Of a DNA stretch of 64,000 bases, positions 16,199-25,984 are shown one piece after another. The notes under the pieces were generated by a model. The model saw nothing but the letters and a program-made list of their open reading frames with translations. It had not been told where the DNA came from and did not search any database. Source of the stretch: Microbacterium sp. (GTDB lineage: Bacteria > Actinomycetota > Actinomycetes > Actinomycetales > Microbacteriaceae). The DNA is taken from NCBI RefSeq assembly GCF_031180975.1, contig NZ_JAPSLI010000003.1:114434-178433 (forward strand). Reading direction: 5' to 3'. Within the stretch, counting starts at the first letter, position 1. The number at the start of each line of letters is the position of its first letter. The position numbers and the translations under genes were made by a program.

Positions 16199-17730
16199 AC
16201 GCGAACCGACTGGACACGCTGACCAGCTGGCACGCCGACTGGTCGGGGCTGCGGGTGGCGGTGCTCGGGCTGTCGATGACGGGCTTCTCGGCGGCCGACA
16301 CCCTCACCGAGCTGGGTGCCGAGGTGCTGGTGCTCTCCGAGGACGCCTCCGAGGAGTACGCCCGGCTGATCCCGGTGATCGGCGCACGCCTCGAACTCGG
16401 TGCGCTCGATCCGGTTCCGGCGGCCCTGATCGACTTCGCCCCCGACGTGGTGCTCGCGTCGCCCGGCTTCGCCCCCGCGCACCCGGCGATCCGCTGGGCG
16501 CAGGAGAACGAGGTCCCGCTGTGGGGTGACGTCGAACTCGCCTGGCGGGTGCGCGACAAGGTCACCCGCGCCGACGGCACCCCGGCGGACTGGGTGCTGA
16601 TCACCGGCACCAACGGCAAGACCACCACCACTCAGCTGACCGCGTCGCTGCTCGTCGAGGGCGGGCTGCGCGCCGCACCGTGCGGCAACATCGGTGTGCC
16701 CGTGCTGGACGCGGTGCGCGACCCGGCCGGGTTCGACGTACTCGTCGTCGAGCTCTCCAGCCACCAGCTCTGGTACATCGGGCAGTCCTCGCAGGCCGGA
16801 CAGCTCGTCCCGCACGCCTCCGTCTGCCTCAACCTCGCCGACGACCACCTGGTGTGGCACGGCAGCGCCCGCGCCTACCGCGACGCGAAGGCCGTCGTCT
16901 ACCGCAACACCCGCGTCGCGTGCGTGTACAACAAGTCCGACGCCGCGACGATGGAGATGGTCGAGGAGGCCGACGTCGTCGAGGGCGCCAGGGCGATCGG
17001 ATTCGACCTCGGCACACCAGGTCCGAGCGACCTCGGCATCGTCGACGGCATCGTGGTCGATCGCGCGTTCCTCGACGACCGGCGCACCAGCGCGCTCGAG
17101 CTGACCACCCTCGACGAGCTGCGCGCCGCGGGGCTCGCCGCGCCGCACATCGTGCAGAACATCCTCGCCGCCGCCGCGCTCGCCCGCTCGCTCGAGGTCG
17201 CGCCCGAGGCGATCCACCGGGCCCTGCAGGGCTTCCGGCTGGACGCCCACCGCATCCAGGTGGTCGCCGAGCACCGCGGCATCCGGTGGGTGGACGACTC
17301 GAAGGCGACCAACCCGCACGCCGCCGCCTCGTCGCTGCGGGCGTACCCCGGCGCGGTGTGGGTCGTCGGCGGGGATCTCAAGGGCGTCGATCTGTCCGAG
17401 CTGGTTGCGACCGCCGGGGGCACCGCGCGCGCCGCCATCGTGATCGGGGTGGAGCGCGAGCCCGTGCTCGGCGCATTCCGGCGACACGCGTCGCACGTGC
17501 CGGTCTTCGAGGTGGTCCCTGGGGACACTGGAGAGGTCATGGACCGTGTCGTGGAACTGGCGACCGGGATCGTCGACGGCGAGGGGACGGTGCTGCTGGC
17601 TCCCGCCGCGGCCTCCTTTGACCAGTTCACCAGCTACGCGGACCGGGGAGAGCGCTTCGCCCAGGCGGTGCGCGCATGGATCGAGCGGGGGAGCGCGGAT
17701 GACGCAGACGGCTCACCCGCCGCGGACTGA
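16195..17730 (+). CDS. murD: UDP-N-acetylmuramoyl-L-alanine--D-glutamate ligase
   Basis: This 511-residue cytoplasmic ligase adds D-glutamate to UDP-MurNAc-L-Ala. The N-terminal Rossmann part holds VAVLGLSMTGFSAADTL, the ATP loop is ITGTNGKTTTTQL (about 134-146), and DDSKATNPHAA with GGDLKGVDL are the family's C-terminal motifs. The ATG overlaps the mraY stop (ATGA), and the 3' end overlaps the ftsW start by 32 nt, so the three proteins are translated as a coupled set. Length is slightly above the family average because of inserts in the ligase core. Confidence 0.96.
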   Translation: MNANRLDTLTSWHADWSGLRVAVLGLSMTGFSAADTLTELGAEVLVLSEDASEEYARLIPVIGARLELGALDPVPAALIDFAPDVVLASPGFAPAHPAIRWAQENEVPLWGDVELAWRVRDKVTRADGTPADWVLITGTNGKTTTTQLTASLLVEGGLRAAPCGNIGVPVLDAVRDPAGFDVLVVELSSHQLWYIGQSSQAGQLVPHASVCLNLADDHLVWHGSARAYRDAKAVVYRNTRVACVYNKSDAATMEMVEEADVVEGARAIGFDLGTPGPSDLGIVDGIVVDRAFLDDRRTSALELTTLDELRAAGLAAPHIVQNILAAAALARSLEVAPEAIHRALQGFRLDAHRIQVVAEHRGIRWVDDSKATNPHAAASSLRAYPGAVWVVGGDLKGVDLSELVATAGGTARAAIVIGVEREPVLGAFRRHASHVPVFEVVPGDTGEVMDRVVELATGIVDGEGTVLLAPAAASFDQFTSYADRGERFAQAVRAWIERGSADDADGSPAAD

Positions 17731-18883
17731 CGGCGGCGGTCTCGCCGCGCGGGTCTCGCTCGGACGGCTGTTCACGCTGCCGTCCAGCGAGTTCGTCCTG
17801 ATCGGCTCGACCGCCACGCTGCTGACCGTGTTCGGCCTGGTGATGGTGCTCTCCGCCACGAGCGCCAACCCGACCGCCCCGTTCGAGGGTGCCATCCGCC
17901 AGGGCATGTTCGCGCTGGCCGGCATCCCGCTGATGCTGGTCGTGAGCCGGATGCCGGTGGCGTTCTTCCGCAGGATCGCGTGGTTCGCGCTGATCGGCGC
18001 CATCGCGTTCCAGCTGCTCGTGTTCGTCCCAGGACTCGGCGTCTCCTCGTACGGGAACCAGAACTGGATCCGCATCGCCGGCACCCAGCTCCAGCCCTCC
18101 GAGTTCCTCAAGCTCGCCCTGGCGATCTGGATCGCCGCGGTGCTGCTGCGCAAGCAGGCCCGGCTCGGGATCTGGCACCACGTGTTCATCCCGGTCGTCC
18201 CGGTCGCGGCTCTCGCGATCGGCACGGTCATCGGCGGCGGCGACCTCGGCACCGCGATGATCCTGGTGCTGGTCGTGCTCGGCAGCCTGTTCTTCTCCGG
18301 CGTCAGACTGCGCCTGTTCATCCTGCCGCTGCTGATCGGCGGTGCCGCCGTCGCCGCGTACGCGCTGTCCAGCGAGAACCGCATGAACCGTATCATCGCG
18401 GCGTTCAACCCCGACGACTGCGACTACTTCCGGGAGTGCTACCAGTCCACGCACGGAATCTGGGGCATGGCCAACGGCGGGTTCTTCGGCGTCGGGCTGG
18501 GCAACTCGCAGGAGAAGTACGGCTGGCTTCCCGCCGCCGCGAACGACTACATCTTCGCGATCGTCGGCGAGGAGCTCGGGCTCATCGGCTGCCTGCTCGT
18601 GCTGGCCCTGTTCGGATGCTTCGCCGTCGGCGCCTTCCACATCATCCGCAAGACCGCGGACCCGTTCATTCGCGTCGCCACCGGCGGCATCGTAGTCTGG
18701 ATCATCGGCCAGGCGCTGATCAACATCGGTGTGGTGCTGCGGGTGTTCCCGGTGCTCGGCGTGCCCCTGCCGTTCATGTCCCAGGGCGGCACGGCGCTGC
18801 TGTCTGTGCTGCTCGCCTGCGGAGTGCTGCTCGCCTTCGCCAGGACGATCCCCGCACCCGAGAAGGGCAAGGTCGCCAGGTGA
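17699..18883 (+). CDS. ftsW: Septal peptidoglycan glycosyltransferase FtsW (SEDS)
   Basis: This 394-residue polytopic SEDS protein polymerises lipid II at the septum with FtsI. It has about ten membrane helices; conserved blocks include NQNWIRIAGTQLQPSEFLKLA, GDLGTAMIL, GLGNSQEKYGWLPAAANDYIFA and PFMSQGGTALL. The ATG at 17699 sits inside the 3' end of murD with GAGCGGGGGAGCG upstream. It ends in a GTGA overlap with murG. The extracellular loop carrying DDCDYFRECYQS contains two cysteines, which may pair outside the cell. Confidence 0.96.
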   Translation: MTQTAHPPRTDGGGLAARVSLGRLFTLPSSEFVLIGSTATLLTVFGLVMVLSATSANPTAPFEGAIRQGMFALAGIPLMLVVSRMPVAFFRRIAWFALIGAIAFQLLVFVPGLGVSSYGNQNWIRIAGTQLQPSEFLKLALAIWIAAVLLRKQARLGIWHHVFIPVVPVAALAIGTVIGGGDLGTAMILVLVVLGSLFFSGVRLRLFILPLLIGGAAVAAYALSSENRMNRIIAAFNPDDCDYFRECYQSTHGIWGMANGGFFGVGLGNSQEKYGWLPAAANDYIFAIVGEELGLIGCLLVLALFGCFAVGAFHIIRKTADPFIRVATGGIVVWIIGQALINIGVVLRVFPVLGVPLPFMSQGGTALLSVLLACGVLLAFARTIPAPEKGKVAR

Positions 18884-19956
18884 CGACGTACCTCCTGGCC
18901 GGCGGAGGCACCGCCGGCCACGTCAATCCGCTGCTCGCAGTCGCGGACCTGCTGCGCCGACGCGACGACGCCACGGTGCTCGTGCTGGGCACGAAGGAGG
19001 GCCTCGAGGCCCGGCTGGTTCCGGCGCGCGGCTACGAGCTGCTCACCGTCGACAAGGTGCCGTTCCCGCGGCGACCGAACCGCGCAGCGCTGGCGTTCCC
19101 CGGACGGTTCCGTCGGGCGGTGGCGCAGGCGCGCGCGCACATCCGCGCGCACTCCGTCGACGTGGTCGTCGGTTTCGGCGGCTACGCGTCGGCTCCGGCC
19201 TACGTCGCCGCGCGCCGCGAGCGGGTGCCGTTCGTGGTGCACGAGGCGAACGCCAGGCCCGGACTCGCGAACGTCCTCGGCGCGCGCCGCGCCGCCGCCG
19301 TCGGCGTCGCGTTCGAGGGAACGCCGCTCAAGCGCGGAGAGGTCGTCGGGATGCCGTTGCGCCGTGAAGTCGTTGACCTGGACCGTCGGGCGGCGCGCGC
19401 CGATGCCGCCGCGGAGTTCGGTCTGGATGCCGACAGGCCGGTGCTGCTGGTGTTCGGCGGCTCGCTCGGCGCGCAGCGGCTGAACGACGCACTGGCCGAC
19501 TCGTGGGGTGATGTGCTCGCCGCCGGCTGGCAGCTGCTGCACGCGACAGGGGAGCGCAGCGAGCAGGTCGATCCTGGAGTCCCCGGCTACACCATGCGCC
19601 GCTACATCGATCGCATGGACCTCGCCTTCGCGCTGGCAGACGTCATCCTGTCGCGCTCCGGCTCCGCCACCGTGAGCGAGGTCAGCGCGCTCGGCATTCC
19701 CGCCGTGTACGTGCCGTACTCGGTCGGCAACGGCGAGCAGCGTCTCAACGCGGCATCCGCCGTCGCCGCCGGCGCTGCGATCCTGCTCGACGACCCCACC
19801 TTCAACGGCGACGCGGTCCGGACCGAGGTCATCCCGCTGCTGCGCGACCGGGAACGGCTGGCGCGGATGACCGCCGCGGCCGAGCGGGTCGGCACCCGCA
19901 CGGGCACCGAGAACCTGGTGGCGCTCATCGACCGGGCCCTGGCCGGTGGAAAGTAG
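18880..19956 (+). CDS. murG: UDP-GlcNAc:lipid I N-acetylglucosaminyltransferase
   Basis: This 358-residue peripheral membrane GT28 enzyme converts lipid I to lipid II. It shows the N-terminal LAGGGTAGHVNPLLA loop, GFGGYASAPAYVAA, HEANARPGLANVLGA, FGGSLGAQRLND and RSGSATVSE with the acceptor/UDP-site block PYSVGNGEQRLNA. The GTG at 18880 overlaps the ftsW stop. Its stop codon is embedded in a TAGACT hexamer that may serve as an internal promoter for murC. Confidence 0.96.
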   Translation: MTTYLLAGGGTAGHVNPLLAVADLLRRRDDATVLVLGTKEGLEARLVPARGYELLTVDKVPFPRRPNRAALAFPGRFRRAVAQARAHIRAHSVDVVVGFGGYASAPAYVAARRERVPFVVHEANARPGLANVLGARRAAAVGVAFEGTPLKRGEVVGMPLRREVVDLDRRAARADAAAEFGLDADRPVLLVFGGSLGAQRLNDALADSWGDVLAAGWQLLHATGERSEQVDPGVPGYTMRRYIDRMDLAFALADVILSRSGSATVSEVSALGIPAVYVPYSVGNGEQRLNAASAVAAGAAILLDDPTFNGDAVRTEVIPLLRDRERLARMTAAAERVGTRTGTENLVALIDRALAGGK

Positions 19957-19968
19957 ACTGAACCGGAC

Positions 19969-21369
19969 ATGATCAGACCCGACCTCTCCCTCCCGATCCC
20001 CGAGTCCATCCGCTGCGCCCACTTCATCGGCATCGGCGGTTCGGGCATGAGCGGACTCGCCCGGATGTTCCTGGATGCCGGCATCCGCGTCTCCGGCTCC
20101 GACCGCGCCGACAGCGACAACCTGCGCGCTCTTGCGGCGGCCGGCGCCGAGGTGCACGTCGGGCACGACGCCGCCCACCTGGGCGACGCGGACACCGTGG
20201 TGCACACCGGCGCGATCTGGCCGGAGAACCCGGAGTTCGTCACCGCCAAGGAGCGTGGCCTGCACGTGATCCACCGCTCGCAGGCACTGCACTGGCTGGT
20301 CGGCGGGCGACGCCTGGTGTCGGTGGCCGGCGCGCACGGCAAGACCACCTCCACCGGCATGCTGGTCACCGCGCTGCAGGTGCTCGGCGCCGACCCGAGC
20401 TTCGTCAACGGCGGGGTGATCGAGCAGCTCGGCACGTCCAGCGCCACCGGAACCGACCCGCTGTTCGTCATCGAGGCCGACGAATCCGACGGCACGTTCC
20501 TGCTGTACGACACCGCCGTCGCTCTGATCACCAACGTCGACCCCGACCACCTCGACTTCTTCGGCTCCGAGGGCGCCTTCTACGACGCGTTCGTGCGCTT
20601 CGGGAACGAGGCGTCCGAGGCGGTCGTGATCTCCAGCGACGACCCCGGCGCGCAGCGCGTGCGCGCGGGTCTCACGCACGGCACCGTCGTGACGTTCGGC
20701 CGGGCGGCGGACGCAGACCTGCGCATCGACGACATCGTCACCCGCGGCCCGGTCTCGGCGACCCTCGTGCACGGTGAGGAGAGCGTCCGCATGCAGCTGC
20801 GGGTGCCAGGCGCGCACAACGCGATCAACGCCGCCGGCGCCGTCGCCGTGCTGCTCACCCTCGGCCACGGGCTCGCCGACTCGGTGCGCGCCGTGGAGGG
20901 ATTCGGTGGCACCGTGCGTCGGCTGGAACTGCACGGCGAGGCGCGCGGCGTGCAGGTCTACGACGACTACTCGCACCACCCCACCGAGGTGCGCGCGGCG
21001 CTCGAGGCGATGCGCACCGTCGCCGGCGACGGCCGCATCATCGCCATCCAGCAGCCGCACACGTACTCGCGCACCCAGCACATGTACCGGGAGTTCGCCG
21101 AGGTGCTCGAGGAGCTCGCCGACCACACCGTCATGCTCGACGTGTACGGCGCCCGCGAGGACCCGGTGCCCGGGGTCACCGGCGAACTGGTCAGCGGCGC
21201 GTTCGGCGACCAGGACAAGGTGCACTACGTGCCCGACTGGCAGGAGGCCGCCGACTACACTGCGCGGGTCGCGCGCGACGGCGACTACGTGGTCACGCTC
21301 GGCTGCGGCAACGTGTACCAGATCATCCCCCAGGTGCTCGAGTCGCTCCGGCGCACCCCCGAGGACTGA
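19969..21369 (+). CDS. murC: UDP-N-acetylmuramate--L-alanine ligase
   Basis: This 466-residue ligase starts the stem peptide by adding L-alanine to UDP-MurNAc. [14 protein letters not shown] marks the UDP-binding domain, [14 protein letters not shown] (about 119-132) the ATP loop, [10 protein letters not shown] the metal site and [11 protein letters not shown] the C-terminal domain. It begins 8 nt after a TAGACT box formed by the murG stop region, so it may have an extra internal promoter. ftsQ follows after 1 nt. Confidence 0.96.
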   Translation: MIRPDLSLPIPESIRCAHFIGIGGSGMSGLARMFLDAGIRVSGSDRADSDNLRALAAAGAEVHVGHDAAHLGDADTVVHTGAIWPENPEFVTAKERGLHVIHRSQALHWLVGGRRLVSVAGAHGKTTSTGMLVTALQVLGADPSFVNGGVIEQLGTSSATGTDPLFVIEADESDGTFLLYDTAVALITNVDPDHLDFFGSEGAFYDAFVRFGNEASEAVVISSDDPGAQRVRAGLTHGTVVTFGRAADADLRIDDIVTRGPVSATLVHGEESVRMQLRVPGAHNAINAAGAVAVLLTLGHGLADSVRAVEGFGGTVRRLELHGEARGVQVYDDYSHHPTEVRAALEAMRTVAGDGRIIAIQQPHTYSRTQHMYREFAEVLEELADHTVMLDVYGAREDPVPGVTGELVSGAFGDQDKVHYVPDWQEAADYTARVARDGDYVVTLGCGNVYQIIPQVLESLRRTPED

Positions 21370-21370
21370 C

Positions 21371-22423
21371 ATGCGACGCCCGGCACCGCTCCCCGCGTCC
21401 GCGGACGAGCCCGAGGAGGCCGGTGACCGGCCCGCGGCACCCGCGCGGCGCACCGCCGCGGCGCGGGAGCGCGTCGCGCCCCGTCGGCCGGTGCATGAGA
21501 CGTCCGTCGAGTCCGCCGACCCGGCGCACCCGACCGTGCCGATCGACGAGGCGCTGCCGCCGCGCGTCACCGTGCCGGCGGCGGAAGCGTCCGCAGGCCC
21601 CGCCCGCGCGGGCAGCACGGCCGGCGCCGGAGCGGATGCCGTCGCGGGACCCGCCGCCGCCGCGCAGGACCTCCGCAGCATCGACGTGTGGCGCGCGGCG
21701 CGTGCCAGGCGCAAGGCGCTGCGCGCCGAGATCCGCCGGTTCACGCAGCGGTCTCGCCGTCGTCGCCTCGTCTGGTGGGGCTCGCTGGGGGCGGTGGTCG
21801 CCCTCATCGTGGGCAGCGTCGTCGCCGCGTACAGTCCGCTGTTCGCTGTCGAGAAGATCACCGTCGCGGGCACGAGCACCCTCGACCCGGCATCCGTCGA
21901 GAAGGCCCTCGACGAGCAGCTGGGTGCGCCGCTTGCGCTCGTGGACGCCAGCGAGGTGAAGGCGGCGCTGGTCGCCTTCCCGATCATCGAGTCGTACGCA
22001 CTGGAGGCCAGGCCCCCGCACGAACTGCTGGTGCGCATCGTGGAGCGCACCCCCGTCGGGGTGATCCGGTCGGACGCCGGGTACTCGCTCGTCGATGCCG
22101 CCGGTGTCGTGCTGGCGACCACCGAGCAGGTCCCGCAGGGTCAGCCGGTGCTGAAGATCTCCGGCGGCACCGGCTCCTCGGCCTTCCACAGCGCCGGCCT
22201 CGTGGTGCGTTCGCTCCCCGCCGATCTGCGCACCGCGCTGGTCGAGGTGCACGCCTCCTCGGCGGACGACGTCACCCTCGCACTGCAGGGCGGGCGCACC
22301 GTGGTGTGGGGGAGTGCCGACGACTCCCCGAAGAAGGCCGCCGCTCTCGTCAAGGTCATGGCGGCGGCACCGGACGCCCGCTCCTTCGACGTCTCGTCGC
22401 CCTCCGTCGCCGTCGTCCGCTGA
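21371..22423 (+). CDS. ftsQ: Cell division protein FtsQ/DivIB
   Basis: This 350-residue bitopic protein has a long proline/alanine-rich cytoplasmic N-terminus (about 1-130), a membrane helix (about 137-156), a POTRA domain beginning FAVEKITVAGTSTLDPASVEKAL and a beta domain (about 230-350) with RIVERTPVGVI. FtsQ scaffolds FtsL/FtsB and recruits FtsW/FtsI. The ATG at 21371 directly follows the murC stop. The cytoplasmic tail is low-complexity and poorly conserved. It is the last gene before the ftsZ promoter region. Confidence 0.92.
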   Translation: MRRPAPLPASADEPEEAGDRPAAPARRTAAARERVAPRRPVHETSVESADPAHPTVPIDEALPPRVTVPAAEASAGPARAGSTAGAGADAVAGPAAAAQDLRSIDVWRAARARRKALRAEIRRFTQRSRRRRLVWWGSLGAVVALIVGSVVAAYSPLFAVEKITVAGTSTLDPASVEKALDEQLGAPLALVDASEVKAALVAFPIIESYALEARPPHELLVRIVERTPVGVIRSDAGYSLVDAAGVVLATTEQVPQGQPVLKISGGTGSSAFHSAGLVVRSLPADLRTALVEVHASSADDVTLALQGGRTVVWGSADDSPKKAAALVKVMAAAPDARSFDVSSPSVAVVR

Positions 22424-22530
22424 CGCGCACGCCCCGCCGTGGATCGGATGCCGGAGGGATCGGCCCGACACGCCGTGTCGCTGCAGGCGCGCGCGACCGG
22501 CTGGCCTACCGTCGATCAAAGAACGCAATA

Positions 22531-22591
22531 CCGGGAAATAGTTTAACCCTCTTCTTGAGGTTTAAGGTTTATCCCTCGTCAGGCTCGAATA
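22531..22591 (+). promoter_or_regulatory. AT-rich ftsZ promoter region with imperfect inverted repeat
   Basis: Between ftsQ and ftsZ lies an island far richer in A/T than its surroundings. It contains TTTAACCCTC (22542-22551), then TTGAGGTTTAA (22555-22565), an imperfect inverted repeat, and TTTAAGGTTTA. TTGAGG could be a -35, with a weak -10 near the TCGAATAA at 22585-22592. The region probably carries the main ftsZ promoter and possibly an operator. Confidence 0.45.
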
Positions 22592-22604
22592 ACGGAGGCC
22601 GGCC

Positions 22605-23744
22605 ATGAGCCAGAACCAGAACTACCTCGCCGTGATCAAGGTCGTCGGCGTCGGCGGTGGCGGCGTCAACGCCGTCAACCGCATGATCGAACTCGGCCTG
22701 CGCGGCGTCGAGTTCATCGCCGTGAACACCGATGCCCAGGCGCTGCTGATGAGCGACGCCGACGTCAAGCTCGATGTGGGCCGCGAGCTCACCCGCGGGC
22801 TCGGCGCGGGAGCCGACCCCGAGGTGGGTCGCCGCGCCGCCGAGGACCACGCGGAGGAGATCGAACAGGCGCTCACCGGCGCCGACATGGTCTTCGTCAC
22901 CGCGGGCGAGGGTGGTGGCACCGGCACCGGAGGCGCCCCCGTGGTCGCCCGCATCGCGAAGTCGATCGGCGCGCTCACCATCGGTGTTGTCACGAAGCCC
23001 TTCTCCTTCGAGGGTCGCCGCCGGCAGAGCCAGGCGGAGGCCGGCGTCGCCAAGCTGAAGGAAGAGGTCGACACGCTCATCGTCGTGCCGAACGACCGTC
23101 TGCTCGAGATCAGCGACCGCGGCATCTCGATGATCGAGGCGTTCGCCACGGCCGACCAGGTGCTCCTCGCCGGTGTGCAGGGCATCACCGACCTGATCAC
23201 CACGCCGGGTCTGATCAACCTCGACTTCGCCGACGTGAAGTCGGTCATGCAGGGCGCCGGCTCGGCGCTCATGGGCATCGGCTCGGCCCGCGGCGCGGAC
23301 CGGGCGATCAAGGCCGCCGAGCTCGCTGTGGAATCGCCGCTGCTCGAGGCGTCCATCGAAGGCGCGCACGGCGTGCTGCTGTCGATCCAGGGTGGCTCGA
23401 ACCTCGGCATCTTCGAGATCCACGATGCGGCCGACCTGGTCAAGGAGGCCGCGCACCCGGAGGCGAACATCATCTTCGGAACGGTCATCGACGACACCCT
23501 CGGCGACGAGGTCCGCGTCACGGTCATCGCCGCCGGCTTCGACGGCGGCGAGCCTGCTCCGCGCCTGGAGCCCATGGTCGTCGAGCGTCCCGCCGCGAAC
23601 CCGCTCCCGGAGGTGCGCCTCGAGGAGGCAGAGCCTGCACCGAAGCGCGAGGAGCCCAAGCCCGTGGCATCCGCTCCGGTGTCGTCGAGCATCGAGCCGG
23701 CGTTCGCCGACGAGGATCTGGACATCCCCGAGTTCCTGAGGTGA
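22605..23744 (+). CDS. ftsZ: Cell division GTPase FtsZ
   Basis: This 379-residue tubulin homologue forms the Z-ring. The GTP-binding GGGTGTGG signature is at 103-110, the synergy-loop catalytic NLDFADVK lies near 205-212, and a linker rich in E/P leads to the conserved C-terminal peptide DLDIPEFLR that docks SepF and FtsW. GGAGG lies 6 nt before the ATG. Downstream genes (yggS-type, sepF, yggT, divIVA) are the usual Z-ring partners in Gram-positives. Its length is standard. Confidence 0.98.
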   Translation: MSQNQNYLAVIKVVGVGGGGVNAVNRMIELGLRGVEFIAVNTDAQALLMSDADVKLDVGRELTRGLGAGADPEVGRRAAEDHAEEIEQALTGADMVFVTAGEGGGTGTGGAPVVARIAKSIGALTIGVVTKPFSFEGRRRQSQAEAGVAKLKEEVDTLIVVPNDRLLEISDRGISMIEAFATADQVLLAGVQGITDLITTPGLINLDFADVKSVMQGAGSALMGIGSARGADRAIKAAELAVESPLLEASIEGAHGVLLSIQGGSNLGIFEIHDAADLVKEAAHPEANIIFGTVIDDTLGDEVRVTVIAAGFDGGEPAPRLEPMVVERPAANPLPEVRLEEAEPAPKREEPKPVASAPVSSSIEPAFADEDLDIPEFLR

Positions 23745-23777
23745 GGCGCACGACCGGCACCACGGGGCACACCGGCC

Positions 23778-24461
23778 ATGACTGATCCGACCCTGGCGGA
23801 GCGGCTGTCGGCGATCGACGAGCGGATCGCCGACGCCGCCCGTCGTGCCGGCCGCGACCCGCGGAGCATCACGCGCATCGTCGTCACCAAGTTCCACCCC
23901 GCCTCGCTGGTGCGCGACCTCGCGGCGCTGGGCGTCACCGACGTCGGCGAGAACCGCCAGCAGGAGCTCAGTGCGAAGCGTGCCGAACTCGGCGACCTCG
24001 CCGTGCGCTGGCACTACATCGGCCAGGCGCAGACGAACAAGGCGGCGGCGATCCGACGCGACGCGGATGCCGTGCACTCGGTCGACCGCACGCGGCTCGC
24101 CGATGCCCTGCATCGGGCCGCGGCGGATGACGTCCTGGATGTGCTGGTGCAGATCAACCTCACCCAGGACCCCGGTCGCGGAGGAGCGGCACCCGACGAC
24201 GCGGAGGCCCTGGCAGAGCACATCCTCGGTCTGCCGAGCCTGCGGCTGCGCGGCGTGATGGCGGTCGCACCGCTGGACGAGCCGCCCGCCCCGGCCTTCG
24301 CGCGACTGCGTGAGGTGGCGGATCGGGTGCGGCTGCTCGCCCCCGATGCCGCCTGGATGTCCGCCGGGATGACCGGCGACTTCGTCGAGGCGATCGATGC
24401 CGGTGCGACACACCTGCGGATCGGCTCGGCAATCACAGGACCCCGGCCCGCCCGGGGTTAG
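23778..24461 (+). CDS. YggS/PLPBP-family pyridoxal phosphate homeostasis protein
   Basis: This 227-residue TIM-barrel protein binds PLP through the Lys of IVVTKFHP and has the family motifs [23 protein letters not shown] and [13 protein letters not shown] with GSAITGPR at the end. It is thought to buffer PLP and affect amino-acid metabolism rather than catalyse a known reaction. HYIGQAQ replaces the more usual HFIGxLQ. It sits immediately between ftsZ and sepF, as in many actinobacteria and firmicutes; the yfiH-type gene often found between ftsZ and this gene is missing. The start has only a weak GGGG ribosome site. Confidence 0.92.
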   Translation: MTDPTLAERLSAIDERIADAARRAGRDPRSITRIVVTKFHPASLVRDLAALGVTDVGENRQQELSAKRAELGDLAVRWHYIGQAQTNKAAAIRRDADAVHSVDRTRLADALHRAAADDVLDVLVQINLTQDPGRGGAAPDDAEALAEHILGLPSLRLRGVMAVAPLDEPPAPAFARLREVADRVRLLAPDAAWMSAGMTGDFVEAIDAGATHLRIGSAITGPRPARG

Positions 24462-24505
24462 CCTTTCAACCAGACCAGCCCGACACGTTCGAACCGGAGG
24501 ACACG

Positions 24506-24964
24506 ATGGGTAACCCGCTGAAGAAGACCATGGTGTATCTCGGCCTCGCCGACGAGGAAGAGGTCTACGAGGAGCAGCCGGCTGCGGCGCCCGCCCGTGC
24601 CACCCGGGAGCGCGAGGAGCAGGCGCCGGCCCCCGTCACGCCGCTGCGCCGTCCCGTCGAGGTCCGCCAGCCCGCCGCGGGTGCCGTGAACGAGATCCTC
24701 ACCGTGCACCCCAAGCAGTACCGCGACGCCCAGGTGATCGCCGAGAACTTCCGCGAGGGTGTCCCGGTGATCATCAACCTGTCGCAGATGAGCGACGCCG
24801 ACGCGCGTCGTCTGATCGACTTCGCGAGCGGACTGTCGCTCGGCCTGTACGGGCGCATCGAGCGGGTCACCAGCAAGGTGTTCCTGCTGTCACCCGAGAA
24901 CATCGCCGTGTCCGGACAGGGCACTCTTGCGCAGGCGGAGTCCGCCTCGTTCGATCACTCCTGA
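24506..24964 (+). CDS. sepF: Cell division protein SepF
   Basis: This 152-residue protein has an N-terminal amphipathic membrane-binding helix ([19 protein letters not shown]), an acidic/proline-rich linker and the SepF fold (about 72-150) with [28 protein letters not shown] style core and [12 protein letters not shown]. It links FtsZ to the membrane; actinobacteria lack FtsA, so SepF is the principal anchor. GGAGG lies 7 nt before the ATG. yggT begins 6 nt after its stop. Confidence 0.95.
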   Translation: MGNPLKKTMVYLGLADEEEVYEEQPAAAPARATREREEQAPAPVTPLRRPVEVRQPAAGAVNEILTVHPKQYRDAQVIAENFREGVPVIINLSQMSDADARRLIDFASGLSLGLYGRIERVTSKVFLLSPENIAVSGQGTLAQAESASFDHS

Positions 24965-24970
24965 TCAACG

Positions 24971-25270
24971 GTGGGCTCCGTTCTCAGCATCATCGGCGGC
25001 ATCGTCGAGCTGGTGCTGACTCTGTACATCCTGGTGCTCATCGCGCGGTTGATCCTGGACTACATCCCGCTGTTCAACCGCGAATGGCGTCCCAAGGGCT
25101 TCGGGCTGGTCGCCGCTGAGGCCGTGTACACCGTGACCGATCCGCCGATCCGGTTCTTCCGACGGCTGATCCCGCCGCTGCGCATCGGCACTCTGGCGCT
25201 CGATTTCGGTTTCGCGCTGACCATGCTGTGCGTGCTGATCCTGATGTCGATCGTCCGCGGCCTGACCTGA
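24971..25270 (+). CDS. YggT-family membrane protein
   Basis: This 99-residue protein has two membrane helices (about 5-27 and 72-95) flanking a cytoplasmic/loop block YIPLFNREWRPKG and TDPPIRFFRRLIPPLR, diagnostic of YggT. In actinobacteria it regularly lies between sepF and divIVA; a role in envelope or division is inferred from position, and no activity is established. It starts with GTG, with no clear ribosome site, consistent with coupling to sepF. Confidence 0.9.
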   Translation: MGSVLSIIGGIVELVLTLYILVLIARLILDYIPLFNREWRPKGFGLVAAEAVYTVTDPPIRFFRRLIPPLRIGTLALDFGFALTMLCVLILMSIVRGLT

Positions 25271-25312
25271 GCCGTGCACCGGGGCGACATCGCGTCGCAC
25301 AGACTGGGGGAC

Positions 25313-25318
25313 TATGCT
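25313..25318 (+). promoter_or_regulatory. Candidate -10 of divIVA
   Basis: TATGCT lies about 97 nt before the divIVA ATG, leaving a leader of about 90 nt. The -35 is unclear. It would allow divIVA to be expressed apart from the upstream division genes. Confidence 0.5.
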
Positions 25319-25414
25319 TGGCTCCCAGGCGCGCGCCCCGGGTTCGCGTCGAACGAACCACCCGCGCCATCTCTCAACGACTGGCCACCGAACTCATCGA
25401 AAGAGGAGCCGCAC

Positions 25415-25978
25415 ATGGCACTGACCCCGGATGACGTCGTCCACAAGGAGTTCCAGCACGTCCGCTTCAAGGACGGCTTCGACCCGGAAGAGGTCGACGA
25501 CTACCTCGACGAGATCGTCGTTGAATGGCGCAAGACCATCGAGGAGAACAACGAGCTGAAGGCCAAGCTCGCCGCGTACGAGTCCGGTGAGAACGCCCCC
25601 GCGGCCGCCGCCGCACCCGCTGCCCCGGCCGCCTCGGGCCCCGTGGAGGCCACCAGCGCCACCGCCGGCATCATCGAGCTCGCCCAGCGTCTGCACGACG
25701 AGCACGTCGCCGAGGGCGAGGCCAAGCGCAAGCAGCTCATCGAGGAGGCGGAGGCCGAGGTCAGCCGCATCCGCAGCGAGGCCGAGGCGAAGCAGCGCGA
25801 GGAGACCGCTCGTCTCGAGCGCGAGCGCAACACCCTCGAGGGTCGCATCACCGAGCTCCGCGAGTTCGAGCGCGACTACCGCGGCAAGCTGCGCGCGCTG
25901 ATCGAGGGTCAGCTGCGCGAGCTGGACCAGAAGGGTTCGTCCAGCGACGCGACCCCGGTGTCCGCCATCGGCCTGTAG
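25415..25978 (+). CDS. divIVA: Polar growth protein DivIVA/Wag31
   Basis: This 187-residue coiled-coil protein marks negatively curved membrane and, in actinobacteria, directs polar growth. The membrane-binding N-terminus is ALTPDDVVHKEFQHVRFKDGFD plus the first coiled coil (FDPEEVDDYLDEIV), an alanine/proline linker (about 65-85) separates it from a long coiled coil (about 100-170) rich in E/A/R. It begins at ATG 25415 with AGAGGAG 6 nt upstream. It closes the division cluster; lspA follows after 6 nt. Confidence 0.95.
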   Translation: MALTPDDVVHKEFQHVRFKDGFDPEEVDDYLDEIVVEWRKTIEENNELKAKLAAYESGENAPAAAAAPAAPAASGPVEATSATAGIIELAQRLHDEHVAEGEAKRKQLIEEAEAEVSRIRSEAEAKQREETARLERERNTLEGRITELREFERDYRGKLRALIEGQLRELDQKGSSSDATPVSAIGL

Positions 25979-25984
25979 GTCGTC

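Noticed and set aside
18547..22122. 1191-aa minus-strand open frame across murG, murC and ftsQ
   Set aside because: Shadow of three certain genes; composition driven by GC skew at codon positions.
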